NCBI RefSeq assembly: GCF_002272925.1
Contig: NZ_MLAR01000004.1
Location: 62,001 to 126,000 of the forward strand
From: Helicobacter sp. 13S00401-1
GTDB lineage: Bacteria; Campylobacterota; Campylobacteria; Campylobacterales; Helicobacteraceae
Direction: 5' to 3'
DNA: 64,000 nucleotides
A program made the position numbers and the translations under genes. Positions 29,068 through 39,127 of the stretch are shown here, piece after piece; within the stretch, counting starts at the first letter, position 1, and each line of letters begins with the position of its first letter. The notes beneath the pieces are model-generated. The model was not told the origin of the DNA. It did no database searches and saw only the letters and a list, made by a program, of their open reading frames with translations.

Positions 29068-31641
29068 CTAGTTGCCTCCAAAATAGTAGGTATAGTTAAG
29101 GCTGATATCACTAGTAGGTATAGAGTTAACCTTGCTAGTATTAAAGTAGTACTGATACTCTAAAGACACACTTTGCTTACTTCCTATAAAAGCTATAATC
29201 CCAACCTTTGCAGTAGGTAGTATGGTAGGCATAGCATTTTCTTTATTTTCTTGTTCTCTTGCAGCCTTAGCAGCAGCTATGGCTCTTTCTTCTTGTTCTT
29301 TTTTAGCTTTAGCTAGTTTTATCTTGGTTAGTTCATCTTGGGCTTTTTGTAAAGTGGCTATTTGGGTATTTAAGTTAGTGCTTAGTTCGCGCGCACTATC
29401 TTCAGTTTGCTCTCTACTTTTTTGAAGTTCTGATATCTTTGTTTTAGCATCGCTGATTTGTGATTCTAAGTCTTTATTTAAACCTTGAAGTGTAGAGATT
29501 TGTGAGCTTAGATTATCTTTATCTCCATTTAAGCTAGTGATAGTCTTACTTAAGTCATCTTTAGTTTTATTAAGACTTGATACTTCATCTACTAGTTTAG
29601 AGTTGTTATCAGTTAGAGTTTTTAAAGCAGCAGCTTGTTTTTGAGTGCTAGCTATGATGGCATCTGCTAGTTGATTAACTATATCTTTGTTGCTATCTTT
29701 TAAAGCAGTAGCACTAGAGCTTATGCTATCTGCTGTATCTCCTATATTACCAAGGGCTGTTTTTATTAAGTCATTATTTTTGGTTAGTTGGTTTTGCAAG
29801 CTTTCTAGAGAGCTTTGGGCTTCAGAATATTGAAGTTGGAGCTCTTTTACTTTAGCTGAGTTTTGTTCGTTAGCAAGGCTTAAAGCATCTTTAGCATTTT
29901 GCACTTCAGTTTGAAGCTTGCTAGCTTGTTTGTTAAGCTGTTCTATAGTAGCACTTTGAGAAGTAGCTAGGGCTTGAGACTTACTTAGCTCATCATTTAT
30001 AGTTTTGTTGTTAGTTGTTAGCTTATCTATTTGCTCTTTTGAAGAAGCTTGAAGGGCACTTAAAGAAGCTGTTGTTGCATCTAAATCTGACTTAGTTTTA
30101 TTAAGCTTAGCGATATTAGCTGCAAGGCTATCTTTAGTAGTATTAAGCTCCGCTATCTTTGCTGTTAGATTGCTTTGAGTTTGAGTTAGACTAGCAGTAG
30201 TAGTATCTAGTTCTCCTTGAAGCTTGTGACTATTAGTTATAGAATCTTGAAGCTGTTTATCTATATCTGCTTTTTGAGACTGCAAGGATGTGAGTTGAGA
30301 GTTTATAGATGCTAGCTCAGCTACCTTAGCTTGAAGCTGTGAATCTGTTAGGGCCTTAGCAGTATTTGCGTCACTTAGTTGTTGCTGTAAGGTTTTATTT
30401 TGTTGTGTTAGGGTGCTTATCTTAGTGTTTAAAGAGTTGTTATTACTAGTTAAACTACTAACTTGATTAAGTAAAGAGTTGTTGCTTGAGGTTAGGCTTG
30501 AGACACTGTTATTTAAACTATTAATTTGACCTAAGTAATTATTATTAGAATTACTAAATAATGGAAGCAGCTTGTTTGCAAAGTTAGATAAACTACTAAC
30601 GGCTTGGCTATAGGCTGAATATGAATAAGGATTTGACACGAATTTATTGGCATTATTTAAGGCAGATAGTGCACTATTATAGTAGGAATAAGCGTTATTG
30701 AGCCCGCTTGTGTTTGCAGCTTGCATGCCAAGGTTTGTATTGTAATTAGCTAAATCAATGGCTTGATAAAAAGCAGTAGTATTGGTATTTGAATTATAAT
30801 TATAAGTAGGTGATGGCGGAGTATAACCTCCCCCACCTGAACATCTTTGGCTGGCTCCTGCACCAAGTGTATTAGCACAGAGCATAGCTCCCCCAACCAC
30901 AGTATTACTATCACCACTTCCACTATTATAAGCAGAGTTAGACCTTATAGCAGCTCCTATTCCTACTATATAACCTAGCTTAAAGTAACCACTACTAGTT
31001 ACATTAAACACTTGCATAAAATCTAAGTTTATAAAATACTGTGGAGCATAATTAGAAGTACTTAAGACATTATTAGCCCCAGCTCCTATACTAGCTTTTA
31101 AACCTATAGTGCTTCCACTACTTAAAGTTTTAAAAAATGTAGTCCCTAAGCTTAATCTTGCATTTAATCTTTTATCACTTTTATAAAAATCTTTTAAGTT
31201 ACTTCCTAGCCCACTTCCTACTCCTAGCCCTAAATTAAACCTAAGACCATTAATATCATACTTACTAGAGTTACTAGAACTTTCTTCACTACTAGAATCT
31301 TCTTTATTACCGCTACTAGATTTACTACTAGAACTATCTCCAAGCATCGCTAAAGTTCCTATAGACTTAGAACTTCCTATAGAGTTATCTTTATCATTAA
31401 GTGCAAATCTAGAGTTAAAAATATCACTATTTTTATTATTGCTTGCACTATTACTAAAAGCATTATTACTTTTACTTATAGAGCTTTCACTAGCTAGAGC
31501 TATAGTGCTTAGACTTATAACTAAGCTAGTAGCTAAGAGTATATGTTTAGCTTTGTATGCTTTTGTGGTTTTAACTTTAGCTTCTTCGTTTGTGTTTTCT
31601 AACTTATGTATATTTTTTATATCTTTTTTCATATCTTGCAT
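29068..31641 (-). CDS. Outer-membrane beta-barrel protein with very long coiled-coil domain (OMP 2)
   Basis: This 857-residue member of the tandem family has an unusually long basic region before the signal helix (about residues 29-50, HILLATSLVISLSTIALASE), then a Ser/Asn-rich linker. The half-barrel strands (about 130-240) resemble those of its neighbours (LRFNLGLGVGSGLG, GYFKLGYIVGIGAAIR). A Cys pair (ANTLGAGASQRC region) and a Tyr/Asn-rich stretch lead into about 440 residues of heptad sequence (LNNSVSSLTSSNNSLL, KLNKTKSDLDATTASL and so on). It ends with SLEYQYYFNTS and DISLNYTYYFGGN strands. The stalk is the longest of the three. Function unknown. Confidence 0.82.
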   Translation of the reverse strand: MQDMKKDIKNIHKLENTNEEAKVKTTKAYKAKHILLATSLVISLSTIALASESSISKSNNAFSNSASNNKNSDIFNSRFALNDKDNSIGSSKSIGTLAMLGDSSSSKSSSGNKEDSSSEESSSNSSKYDINGLRFNLGLGVGSGLGSNLKDFYKSDKRLNARLSLGTTFFKTLSSGSTIGLKASIGAGANNVLSTSNYAPQYFINLDFMQVFNVTSSGYFKLGYIVGIGAAIRSNSAYNSGSGDSNTVVGGAMLCANTLGAGASQRCSGGGGYTPPSPTYNYNSNTNTTAFYQAIDLANYNTNLGMQAANTSGLNNAYSYYNSALSALNNANKFVSNPYSYSAYSQAVSSLSNFANKLLPLFSNSNNNYLGQINSLNNSVSSLTSSNNSLLNQVSSLTSNNNSLNTKISTLTQQNKTLQQQLSDANTAKALTDSQLQAKVAELASINSQLTSLQSQKADIDKQLQDSITNSHKLQGELDTTTASLTQTQSNLTAKIAELNTTKDSLAANIAKLNKTKSDLDATTASLSALQASSKEQIDKLTTNNKTINDELSKSQALATSQSATIEQLNKQASKLQTEVQNAKDALSLANEQNSAKVKELQLQYSEAQSSLESLQNQLTKNNDLIKTALGNIGDTADSISSSATALKDSNKDIVNQLADAIIASTQKQAAALKTLTDNNSKLVDEVSSLNKTKDDLSKTITSLNGDKDNLSSQISTLQGLNKDLESQISDAKTKISELQKSREQTEDSARELSTNLNTQIATLQKAQDELTKIKLAKAKKEQEERAIAAAKAAREQENKENAMPTILPTAKVGIIAFIGSKQSVSLEYQYYFNTSKVNSIPTSDISLNYTYYFGGN

Positions 31642-31830
31642 CCCTAACCCTTTTTGTTTATCTTTTTAATTTTTATAGGGTTGGAATCTATATTTTTAGA
31701 TTCCAACTTAGACTTTTTTAGATTTATAAAAAGGCAGTAGATCCCTTAGTGGGATCTAACCCACTTAGAATCTATGTCTAGTTAAAATCAAACTTTGCTT
31801 AGTTTTCATACTTATAGTTTTTGTAATCTC

Positions 31831-33459
31831 TTACTTCCCTCCAAAATAGTAGGTATAGTTAAGGCTGATATCACTACTTGCCATGCCTTGAACTGTGTTT
31901 CTAAAGTAGTACTGATACTCTAAAGACACTGCTTGGTGTTTTCCAAAGAAGGCTACTAATCCAACCTTGGCAGTAGGGAGGATAGTGGCTGCAGAGTTAG
32001 CTCTTCTTGCGGCTTCTTCAGCTGCTGCTTGTGCACTAGACTTGTTAGCAGCACCTGCAGCTATGGCAGATAGTGCATCTTTTGCATCTTGTAGCTCTTT
32101 GCTTAGTTTGTCTAAGTTAGTTTTAGTGGTTGCTACCTTAGTTTTAGCATCATCAAGTGCTTTTTGAGCTGCTTCTTTGTTGCCTTTAGCTTCATTAAAG
32201 CTTTGTTGCGCTGCTTGAAGTTGCCCTTGTGCTATTTGAAGTTGAGTTTGGGCTGTGGCTAACTGGCCATTTTGTAAGTTTGTAGCTTGAGTAGTTAAAG
32301 ACTGTATTTGAGAGTTATTAGAAGCGATATCTTGCTGGGCCTTAGCTATAGCGTCATTTGCAGCCTTTTGTGCGCTATCCCATTTATTATATGCAGCCAA
32401 TTGTTGAGCTGCTTGTTGTTTTATATTCTCTAGATTTTGTTGTGCAGCGATTGCTGCTTTAGTAGCAGCTTCGAAGTGTGGTCCAGAAGGGTTAGTAGAG
32501 CAGTTAGCAGTACAAGCATTTCCAAGTGCTTGCCAAGCATCACTATTTTGTTGAGTTGCTATGCGGATCTGATTATTAGAAATTGAGACAGTAGGTGCTG
32601 CTCCAAGACTACTAAGAATCCCTTTTTGTTGAGCTATAGTTGCATTATCATTATTAATAGCTGCTTTTGCAGTGTTGATATTTTGATTTAAAGTAGCTAG
32701 TTGAGATTGATAGTTGCTAACTGTATTTTGCACTGCTTGCACACTTGCTGTTTGAGTTTGATTAGTTTGATTAGCTAGGGTAAAGGCAGTGTTTGCTGTG
32801 GTAAAGCTGCTAGTAGCTGTAGTTTGTGCTCCTAGTGCGTTGTTATAATCAGTATTTGTTTTAGAGAGTAGATTTGCTAGACTATTTACTTGTGCTGTAG
32901 CTCCAGCTACACTAGTAGCTCCACTTAAAGTACCGCCATTTCCACTATTACTAAAGTTGCCACTACCACTATTAACATTATCATGAGTTCTTATAGCAAG
33001 TCCAGCTCCTAGTATATAACCTAGTTTTACATAGCCAGTAGCTCCAACTTTAAAGGCTTGTATAAAATCTAAGTTTATAAAGTATTGCGGGTTAAAACTT
33101 GAACTTGCGCCTAGAGAGTTAGCTCCTACTCCTATAGTTGCTTGCAAACCCAAAGTGCTAGCTTTTCCTGTAGTAAAGATTCCAGTACCTAGTTTTAACT
33201 TAGCGTCTACTCCTGCATTAGGCGCACTTAAAGTAAAGCCACCATTTGTAGTTTGTGCACTTAGTCCTGTACCTACTCCAGCTCCTAATAAAAACTTAAC
33301 TCCACTTATGTCATTATTAGCTTCTGATCTTATTTCACTATGTCTTAATCTTTTATGCCCTTCTGCAGCTACTGCCATAGAACTAAAACTAGCTATTAAT
33401 GTGGTAGCTAGGATGATTTTGCTAGCTTTTTTATAAGCTTGTTTAGTAACCTTCTTCAT
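31831..33459 (-). CDS. Outer-membrane beta-barrel protein with inserted coiled-coil domain (OMP 3)
   Basis: This 542-residue protein is closest to OMP 1. The signal (residues 1-32, ILATTLIASFSSMAVAA), half-barrel (GVKFLLGAGVGTGLS, LGLQATIGVGANS, YFINLDFIQAFKVG) and terminal strands (SLEYQYYFRNTVQG, DISLNYTYYFGGK) are almost identical to OMP 1, while the coiled coil in between differs. That core, rich in QA/NT repeats, has a CTANCSTN cysteine pair near its middle. The first gene of the cluster, it lies behind a T14 tract, so the cluster may be expressed from here. Spacing to OMP 2 is 189 bases. Confidence 0.85.
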   Translation of the reverse strand: MKKVTKQAYKKASKIILATTLIASFSSMAVAAEGHKRLRHSEIRSEANNDISGVKFLLGAGVGTGLSAQTTNGGFTLSAPNAGVDAKLKLGTGIFTTGKASTLGLQATIGVGANSLGASSSFNPQYFINLDFIQAFKVGATGYVKLGYILGAGLAIRTHDNVNSGSGNFSNSGNGGTLSGATSVAGATAQVNSLANLLSKTNTDYNNALGAQTTATSSFTTANTAFTLANQTNQTQTASVQAVQNTVSNYQSQLATLNQNINTAKAAINNDNATIAQQKGILSSLGAAPTVSISNNQIRIATQQNSDAWQALGNACTANCSTNPSGPHFEAATKAAIAAQQNLENIKQQAAQQLAAYNKWDSAQKAANDAIAKAQQDIASNNSQIQSLTTQATNLQNGQLATAQTQLQIAQGQLQAAQQSFNEAKGNKEAAQKALDDAKTKVATTKTNLDKLSKELQDAKDALSAIAAGAANKSSAQAAAEEAARRANSAATILPTAKVGLVAFFGKHQAVSLEYQYYFRNTVQGMASSDISLNYTYYFGGK

Positions 33460-33515
33460 GTCTGTATCCTTTTACTTTCTTTGACTTAACACACTAATTA
33501 CTAGTGAATGGGAAA

Positions 33516-33539
33516 ATTCTAGTTGTTTTTTTTTTTTTT
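33516..33539 (-). promoter_or_regulatory. Candidate phase-variable promoter: A14 tract and -10 box upstream of OMP 3
   Basis: On the minus strand a run of 14 A (complement of T14 at 33526-33539) lies 4 bases upstream of TAGAAT (33516-33521), a possible -10. The tract would fill the -10/-35 spacer, so slippage would alter promoter strength. The ATG follows at 33459. Confidence 0.5.
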
Positions 33540-33717
33540 GTATTAAAGGAAACTTAAAGTGAAAATTTTTGAAGAGAAAATTTATTAAATTCGACTAAAA
33601 ATGAAATAATTATTTACTTTTATCTCTTTTTCTTAGAATCTATACAAAACTGATAACACTTTTTAATGCTTAAATAAGGGGATAAGAAAAGATGATCTTG
33701 ACTTTTAAGAAAGGATG

Positions 33718-34052
33718 TTTTATAGAGGCAATTCTGATCTTTCTACACTATTGGCTAGATCTTTATTCCAACACTTTCTTTTTCGCATTATTTATTATTT
33801 ATGTGTCTTTTTAATAAAAAAGGGGTTTACCCCCTTCTCACTCCTCCTAGCCCCGAAAAAATTTTTTTTCGGCAATCAGGGGGAGGGCCTTGGCTCAATT
33901 CCATTTCTAGCAAAGCGAAGCTTCCTTGAAAAATCGTGCGGTCGCACTGTCTAGCTTCCTTTTCTCACGATTTTTGCACCACGAAACGGGCGAGAATGCC
34001 ACAGGCCTTAAAAAATTATGATTATTGAAAAACTTCATTGTACGTAGATAGA
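33718..34052 (+). repeat. Structured intergenic repeat, copy B (short form)
   Basis: This is the second copy of the element described at 22315-22798, with the same orientation and order of conserved blocks. The shared hairpin stem here reads AAAAATCGTG (33929-33938) with CACGATTTTT (33966-33975); the two differences from copy A change both partners of two base pairs, keeping the stem. It also has GGGGTTTACCCC (33822-33833) and CCGAAAAA/TTTTTCGG (33853-33860, 33865-33872). It lacks the terminator-bearing 155-base segment but has its own AAGCTTCCTTGAA block (33918-33930), also seen in the extra segment of copy A. It lies in the 1085-base OMP 3-ilvC gap. Confidence 0.8.
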
Positions 34053-34480
34053 TGCATGCTAAAAAAGATCCTTGCCAAAGTTATAAAACTTCTTTTTACT
34101 AGTCTTTAGATGATGTTTTTTTAATCTTTAAAGGGTGGGGTAAGTAGTTTTAGGATTTAAAGTTCATAGTTCATTACTTATTTCGTCATAGCTTTATAGA
34201 ATCTAGATTCCATATTACTTGCTTAGATTACTAAAATGCTTTTTTAAAAGTAGATTCTATGTCTACAAAATAAAGGGCTTTGAAAGAAGGTTTGTGTTAG
34301 TTAAAAGTTTTCTTATGTCTCAAAGGTAGATATATCAAAGAAGATGCAAGGCAACTAAATTAATAGATGGATTTGCAAGTATATAAATATTTATAATTTA
34401 GCGATATTTATTAAGGTGTGTTTATCCTTACTAGTTGCTATTAAGAACACATAACAGCTAGCAGGGAGAAGAAAAGGCTG
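34053..34480. other. Remainder of the OMP 3 to ilvC gap, no gene seen
   Basis: This AT-rich sequence has no convincing ORF, tRNA or conserved RNA. It carries a few AGAATCT/AGATTCT motifs (such as TAGAATCTAGATTCC at about 34199). Together with repeat copy B it makes the largest gene-free stretch of the window. Confidence 0.5.
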
Positions 34481-34515
34481 TATCTTTAAGCTTGCTTAAA
34501 GCAAGTTTAAAGATA
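34481..34515 (-). terminator. Terminator of ilvC
   Basis: TATCTTTAA-x-CTTGC (34481-34495) pairs with GCAAG-x-TTTAAAGATA (34501-34515), a nearly perfect 14-bp stem just 29 bases past the ilvC stop. The U-run on the minus strand is short and delayed (CAGCCTTTTC). Confidence 0.55.
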
Positions 34516-34544
34516 GATAATCAAAATGCAAATAACTAAAAGAA

Positions 34545-35591
<1,047 letters not shown>

Positions 35592-35597
35592 TTATAT

Positions 35598-35603
35598 TAT
35601 AAT
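35598..35603 (+). promoter_or_regulatory. -10 box of ppc
   Basis: Consensus TATAAT within TTATATTATAATG, 31 bases before the ppc ATG, in the short divergent region with ilvC. Confidence 0.45.
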
Positions 35604-35633
35604 GAAGTTTCATGTGAAAATTAGAGGTAAACA

Positions 35634-38363
35634 ATGCAAAAATATAATGATTTAAATGCATTATTGCTAGATGCTATAGAGATGTCAAACACCAAGCTTA
35701 GGGCGCAGTTTGAAGCTTTTAGCAAGGCTTTAAGCTTGCATAAAAATGATTCCTTAGAGTTACAAGATACTATAGCAAGTATAAGTAATGGCGATGATAT
35801 GCTAGCTATCATCAAAGCTTTTTCTTTGCAAAATATACTTTTAAATACCTATGAAGAACTCAAGTTTTCAAAAGAAGACTGTATATCATCTTTTAAAGAA
35901 GTTTATGCGGGGTTAGAAAAAGATGGATTCCAAAAAAGTCACTGTGATAAGTTGCTAGAAAAGATTAAGTTTTATCCAGTTTTTACAGCCCACCCTACAG
36001 AATCTAGAAGGAGAACTTTTCTAGAAGCCCACCAAGAGATAAGTAAAGAGCTAGCAAATATAGAAGAGTATAAGCTTTTAGATAGCCCTAAGGCAAAAGA
36101 ACTTTTAGAAAAAAGCTATAGAAATATTAAATATAGACTGCACCTACTTTGGAAAACCCACCTTGTAAGAAGTGAAAAACTTGAAGTGCTTTTTGAACTT
36201 GATAACCTCTTATATATAGTAGAAAGTAGTATCTTACCTTCAGCTTTGAAGGCTTTAAATGAAGTCTCTAACATACTTGAAGGGCAGCTTAGCTCTTCGC
36301 CTATAAAACTAGGAAGTTGGATAGGTGGAGATAGGGATGGGAATCCAACTGTGACTAATGAGCTTTTTACTAAAGTTATGAAAACCCAACATGAGCTAAT
36401 AATCAACATCTATATAAAAGAGATAAACAAACTTATACGCGAGCTTTCTATATCAGTTGACTTTTGTAAGCCTAGTAAGGAGCTTTTAAAGTCTTTGCAA
36501 AAAGAAAGAGGCTATCTTGATACAGATTCTTTAAAGCTTTTTGATAGAGAGCCTTTTCGCGCTAAGCTTAGTCTTATAAAATTAAAGCTTAGAAATCACC
36601 TCTTAAAAGTTAATGTCCCTAACACTATAGACTTTACTTATGAAACTCCTAAAGAACTACTAGAGGATATAGACTTGCTTATAAACTCTCTTGATGACTT
36701 GGCTAATATGAGACTTAAAAGCTTTAGGAATCTAGTCTTACTTGGAGGATTCCACTTACTGGAGTTAGACTTTAGAGAGCATAGAGACTTATATATGGAA
36801 GCAGTAAGTGAGGTCTTTTGTATGCAAGGCTTTGCAGATAGTGACTTTTTAAACTTAAATGAAGCTAAGCGTCAAGAAGTTCTAAACATAGCTTTAAGAA
36901 AGCCTCCGGTTAATTTAAATATGATTTTATGGGAAGTAAGTCAGCCTACAAGACGCGTTTTGAATGCCTTCTTAAGGATAAGCTGGGCTAAACAAACTAT
37001 AGGGAAGAATGTACTTAAATCAGTCATCATCTCCATGACTAAAGAGCCTAGTGACATGCTAGCTGTGCTTTGGCTAGCTTATGCAAGTGGGCTTTGGGAG
37101 AGAGGTAAAGTAAGGCATAGTGAAGATGGCGATGTGACTATAAAAAAAGGTAAGGCTAAGATTCATATAACTCCTCTTTTTGAAACTATAGATGACTTAG
37201 AGAGGGCACAAGATATCTTAGAAGTACTTTCTCAAAACCACCATTATGGTCAGTATCTAAAAGACTGTGATATGCAACAAGAGATAATGATAGGCTACTC
37301 AGATTCAAGTAAAGATGGCGGAATCTTTACTTCAAACTTTTCTTTAAATAAAGCTATTTATGATCTAATGAAGCTTGAAAGTAGGCTTGGAGTTAGATTC
37401 TTACTCTTCCATGGTAAAGGTGGGAGCATAAGTAGGGGAGGCGGGCAGTTAGAAAGTGCATTAATGGCTTTTCCAACTGGCAGTGTAGGAACTACTTTAA
37501 AGACTACTGAACAAGGAGAGGTTATAAGCTCAAAGTATCTAAATGAAAACATAGCCTATAACAACTTTGAATCTACTCTTTCAACCTTGCTAAAAAAAGT
37601 AGTTATAGATAACTACTGTAAAAGCGAGCATGAAAGAGATTCTATAAGTAGTATGAAGTCTTACTGTAGCGTTGATCCTTATATGGTAAGGCTTGAAGAG
37701 CTTTCTCGCATGTCTTATCTAGCTTATAGGAATCTAGTTTATGATACTGATGGTTTTGTAGAGTACTTTAATAGTGCAACACCTATAGAGTTTATACAAA
37801 AGCTTAATCTTGGATCACGCCCTTCAAAGCGCAAAAACTCTAAAAGCATAGAAGACTTGCGTGCCATCCCTTGGGTGTTTGCCTGGACGCAAAATCGCTG
37901 CATCATCCCTGCGTGGTATGGACTAGGTACAGCTTTAAATGGACTAAATGATAAAGCATTATTACAAGAGTGCTATGAAAACTCTATCTTTTTTAAAACC
38001 ACCATTGATAATATCGCTCAAGGCTTTTTAAAAGTAGATATGGATATAGCTAAGCTTTATAATGACTTTGTAAGTGATATAGGTGCAAAAACTGTCATTT
38101 GGAACAAGATAAGTGAAGAGTACACTAAGACTAAAGAGTGGCTTTTATGTGTTAGAAATGAGTCTGAGTTACTAGAAAAGCAAGCTGATCTTCGTGAGAC
38201 TATACTAATGAGGATGCCTAATCTAAGAGCACTTAACTTGCTTCAGATAGAACTTATAAAACGCTATAAGTCTGCTAAGTATGAAAGCCTAAAAACTAGC
38301 CTTATAGAACAAATCCATAGCACCATAGTTGGCATAGCCCAAGGCGTGAGAAATACTGGTTAA
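35634..38363 (+). CDS. ppc: Phosphoenolpyruvate carboxylase
   Basis: This 909-residue enzyme adds bicarbonate to phosphoenolpyruvate to give oxaloacetate, refilling the TCA cycle. Family signatures are FTAHPTESRRRT near residue 120 (catalytic His), GSWIGGDRDGNP near 225, GYSDSSKDGG near 555, FHGKGGSISRGGG near 590 and QNRCIIPAWYGLG near 757. It ends RNTG, the usual invariant terminus. Length is normal for bacterial PEPC. AGAGG-type RBS precedes the start. It is divergent from ilvC; the next gene follows 78 bases later. Confidence 0.97.
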   Translation: MQKYNDLNALLLDAIEMSNTKLRAQFEAFSKALSLHKNDSLELQDTIASISNGDDMLAIIKAFSLQNILLNTYEELKFSKEDCISSFKEVYAGLEKDGFQKSHCDKLLEKIKFYPVFTAHPTESRRRTFLEAHQEISKELANIEEYKLLDSPKAKELLEKSYRNIKYRLHLLWKTHLVRSEKLEVLFELDNLLYIVESSILPSALKALNEVSNILEGQLSSSPIKLGSWIGGDRDGNPTVTNELFTKVMKTQHELIINIYIKEINKLIRELSISVDFCKPSKELLKSLQKERGYLDTDSLKLFDREPFRAKLSLIKLKLRNHLLKVNVPNTIDFTYETPKELLEDIDLLINSLDDLANMRLKSFRNLVLLGGFHLLELDFREHRDLYMEAVSEVFCMQGFADSDFLNLNEAKRQEVLNIALRKPPVNLNMILWEVSQPTRRVLNAFLRISWAKQTIGKNVLKSVIISMTKEPSDMLAVLWLAYASGLWERGKVRHSEDGDVTIKKGKAKIHITPLFETIDDLERAQDILEVLSQNHHYGQYLKDCDMQQEIMIGYSDSSKDGGIFTSNFSLNKAIYDLMKLESRLGVRFLLFHGKGGSISRGGGQLESALMAFPTGSVGTTLKTTEQGEVISSKYLNENIAYNNFESTLSTLLKKVVIDNYCKSEHERDSISSMKSYCSVDPYMVRLEELSRMSYLAYRNLVYDTDGFVEYFNSATPIEFIQKLNLGSRPSKRKNSKSIEDLRAIPWVFAWTQNRCIIPAWYGLGTALNGLNDKALLQECYENSIFFKTTIDNIAQGFLKVDMDIAKLYNDFVSDIGAKTVIWNKISEEYTKTKEWLLCVRNESELLEKQADLRETILMRMPNLRALNLLQIELIKRYKSAKYESLKTSLIEQIHSTIVGIAQGVRNTG

Positions 38364-38441
38364 CTTTAAATATACATAAGTGTTTTTATGCAGCATAATG
38401 TATGATAAAGTTACGTCTAGATTTAAAAAAAGGCGACACAC

Positions 38442-38879
38442 ATGCAAAAATCCGAGACAATAGGCTTCTTTGTAGACCTTCCCATGGTGTTTTCAGTTGT
38501 AAGTTTAAAAGATCTAATAAAGGCTGCTAATAGCTACTATAACACTAATATAGTAGCCCCAACCCAAGGTAGTTTTGTAGAAAAACTAACTTCAAGTGGT
38601 GATGAAAAAGATGAGCTTAAACCTTTATATCTTTATGAAATCATAGTTAAACGATCTACTAGCATGGCAAATATAGGCCTTAGTGAAAGCAAGATAGTAA
38701 GAGTAGGAGAGTATAAAAGTATATATGAAGTTTTAAATAGTGCTAAAACTACTACTATCTTTCAAGATGTAAAAGAAGCAGATATATTTTTAAATGCCAT
38801 GTTAAAGTTTGATAAAGATTTGCTTGAAGCTAGGGCTTTTGTAGTAGTGCCTAGTGAGATAGAAGGAATCTTAGAGTAG
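38442..38879 (+). CDS. Hypothetical protein
   Basis: I do not recognise this 145-residue soluble protein. No signal peptide, membrane helix or metal motif is seen. It starts QKSETIGFFVDLPMVFSVV with a hydrophobic strand region, contains a charged middle (SGDEKDELKPLYLYEIIVKRS), and ends with an acidic tail (VVVPSEIEGILE). Codon and base use match neighbours, so it is probably a real, lineage-restricted gene. It lies between ppc and the SRP RNA. Confidence 0.65.
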   Translation: MQKSETIGFFVDLPMVFSVVSLKDLIKAANSYYNTNIVAPTQGSFVEKLTSSGDEKDELKPLYLYEIIVKRSTSMANIGLSESKIVRVGEYKSIYEVLNSAKTTTIFQDVKEADIFLNAMLKFDKDLLEARAFVVVPSEIEGILE

Positions 38880-38977
38880 CTTTTTAAGATTTTCAAAGTT
38901 TATTATAGAAGGATTTTTGTTTTTTGTAAGAAGAAAGGCTTTATTAGACATGTTTTACAAAAGCAAAATATTTTGGT

Positions 38978-38983
38978 TATAAT
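38978..38983 (+). promoter_or_regulatory. -10 box of the SRP RNA gene
   Basis: Consensus TATAAT, within TTGGTTATAATTC, lies about 20 bases before the base-paired 5' end of the RNA. Confidence 0.6.
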
Positions 38984-39000
38984 TCTTCCAACCTTCTTAA

Positions 39001-39104
39001 TTAGCCCACTGCAATTGGGTGTATAAACAACGCTTCAGGGTAGGAATACAGCAGAGCATTTATATACTTGGTGTGCCATTGGTCTCTGATTAAGGGGGCT
39101 TTTT
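39001..39104 (+). ncRNA. ffs: Signal recognition particle RNA (4.5S, small bacterial type)
   Basis: The domain IV hairpin is clear: GCTTCAGG-GTA-GGAA-TAC-AGCA-GAGC at 39032-39057, with the conserved GGAA tetraloop (39043-39046), its GTA/TAC stem and the CAGG/AGCA asymmetric loop bound by Ffh. The ends pair (AGCCC 39003-39007 with GGGCT 39096-39100), followed by T5. The size (about 100 bases) is that of the Alu-less SRP RNA of Gram-negative bacteria. It is just upstream of holA. Confidence 0.92.
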
Positions 39105-39127
39105 ACTACTTACTAACAAGACAAATC

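Noticed and set aside
27273-33459. Trimeric autotransporter adhesins
   Set aside because: The barrel strands lie at both ends of the coiled coil, and the YadA-type anchor and head repeats are absent.
33715-33954. 79-residue ORF inside repeat copy B
   Set aside because: The reading frame is not kept in copy A (it meets stops), while the RNA structure is; it is probably non-coding.
39068-39127. Upstream extension of holA
   Set aside because: It would begin within the SRP RNA; ATG 39128 gives the expected start of the delta subunit.
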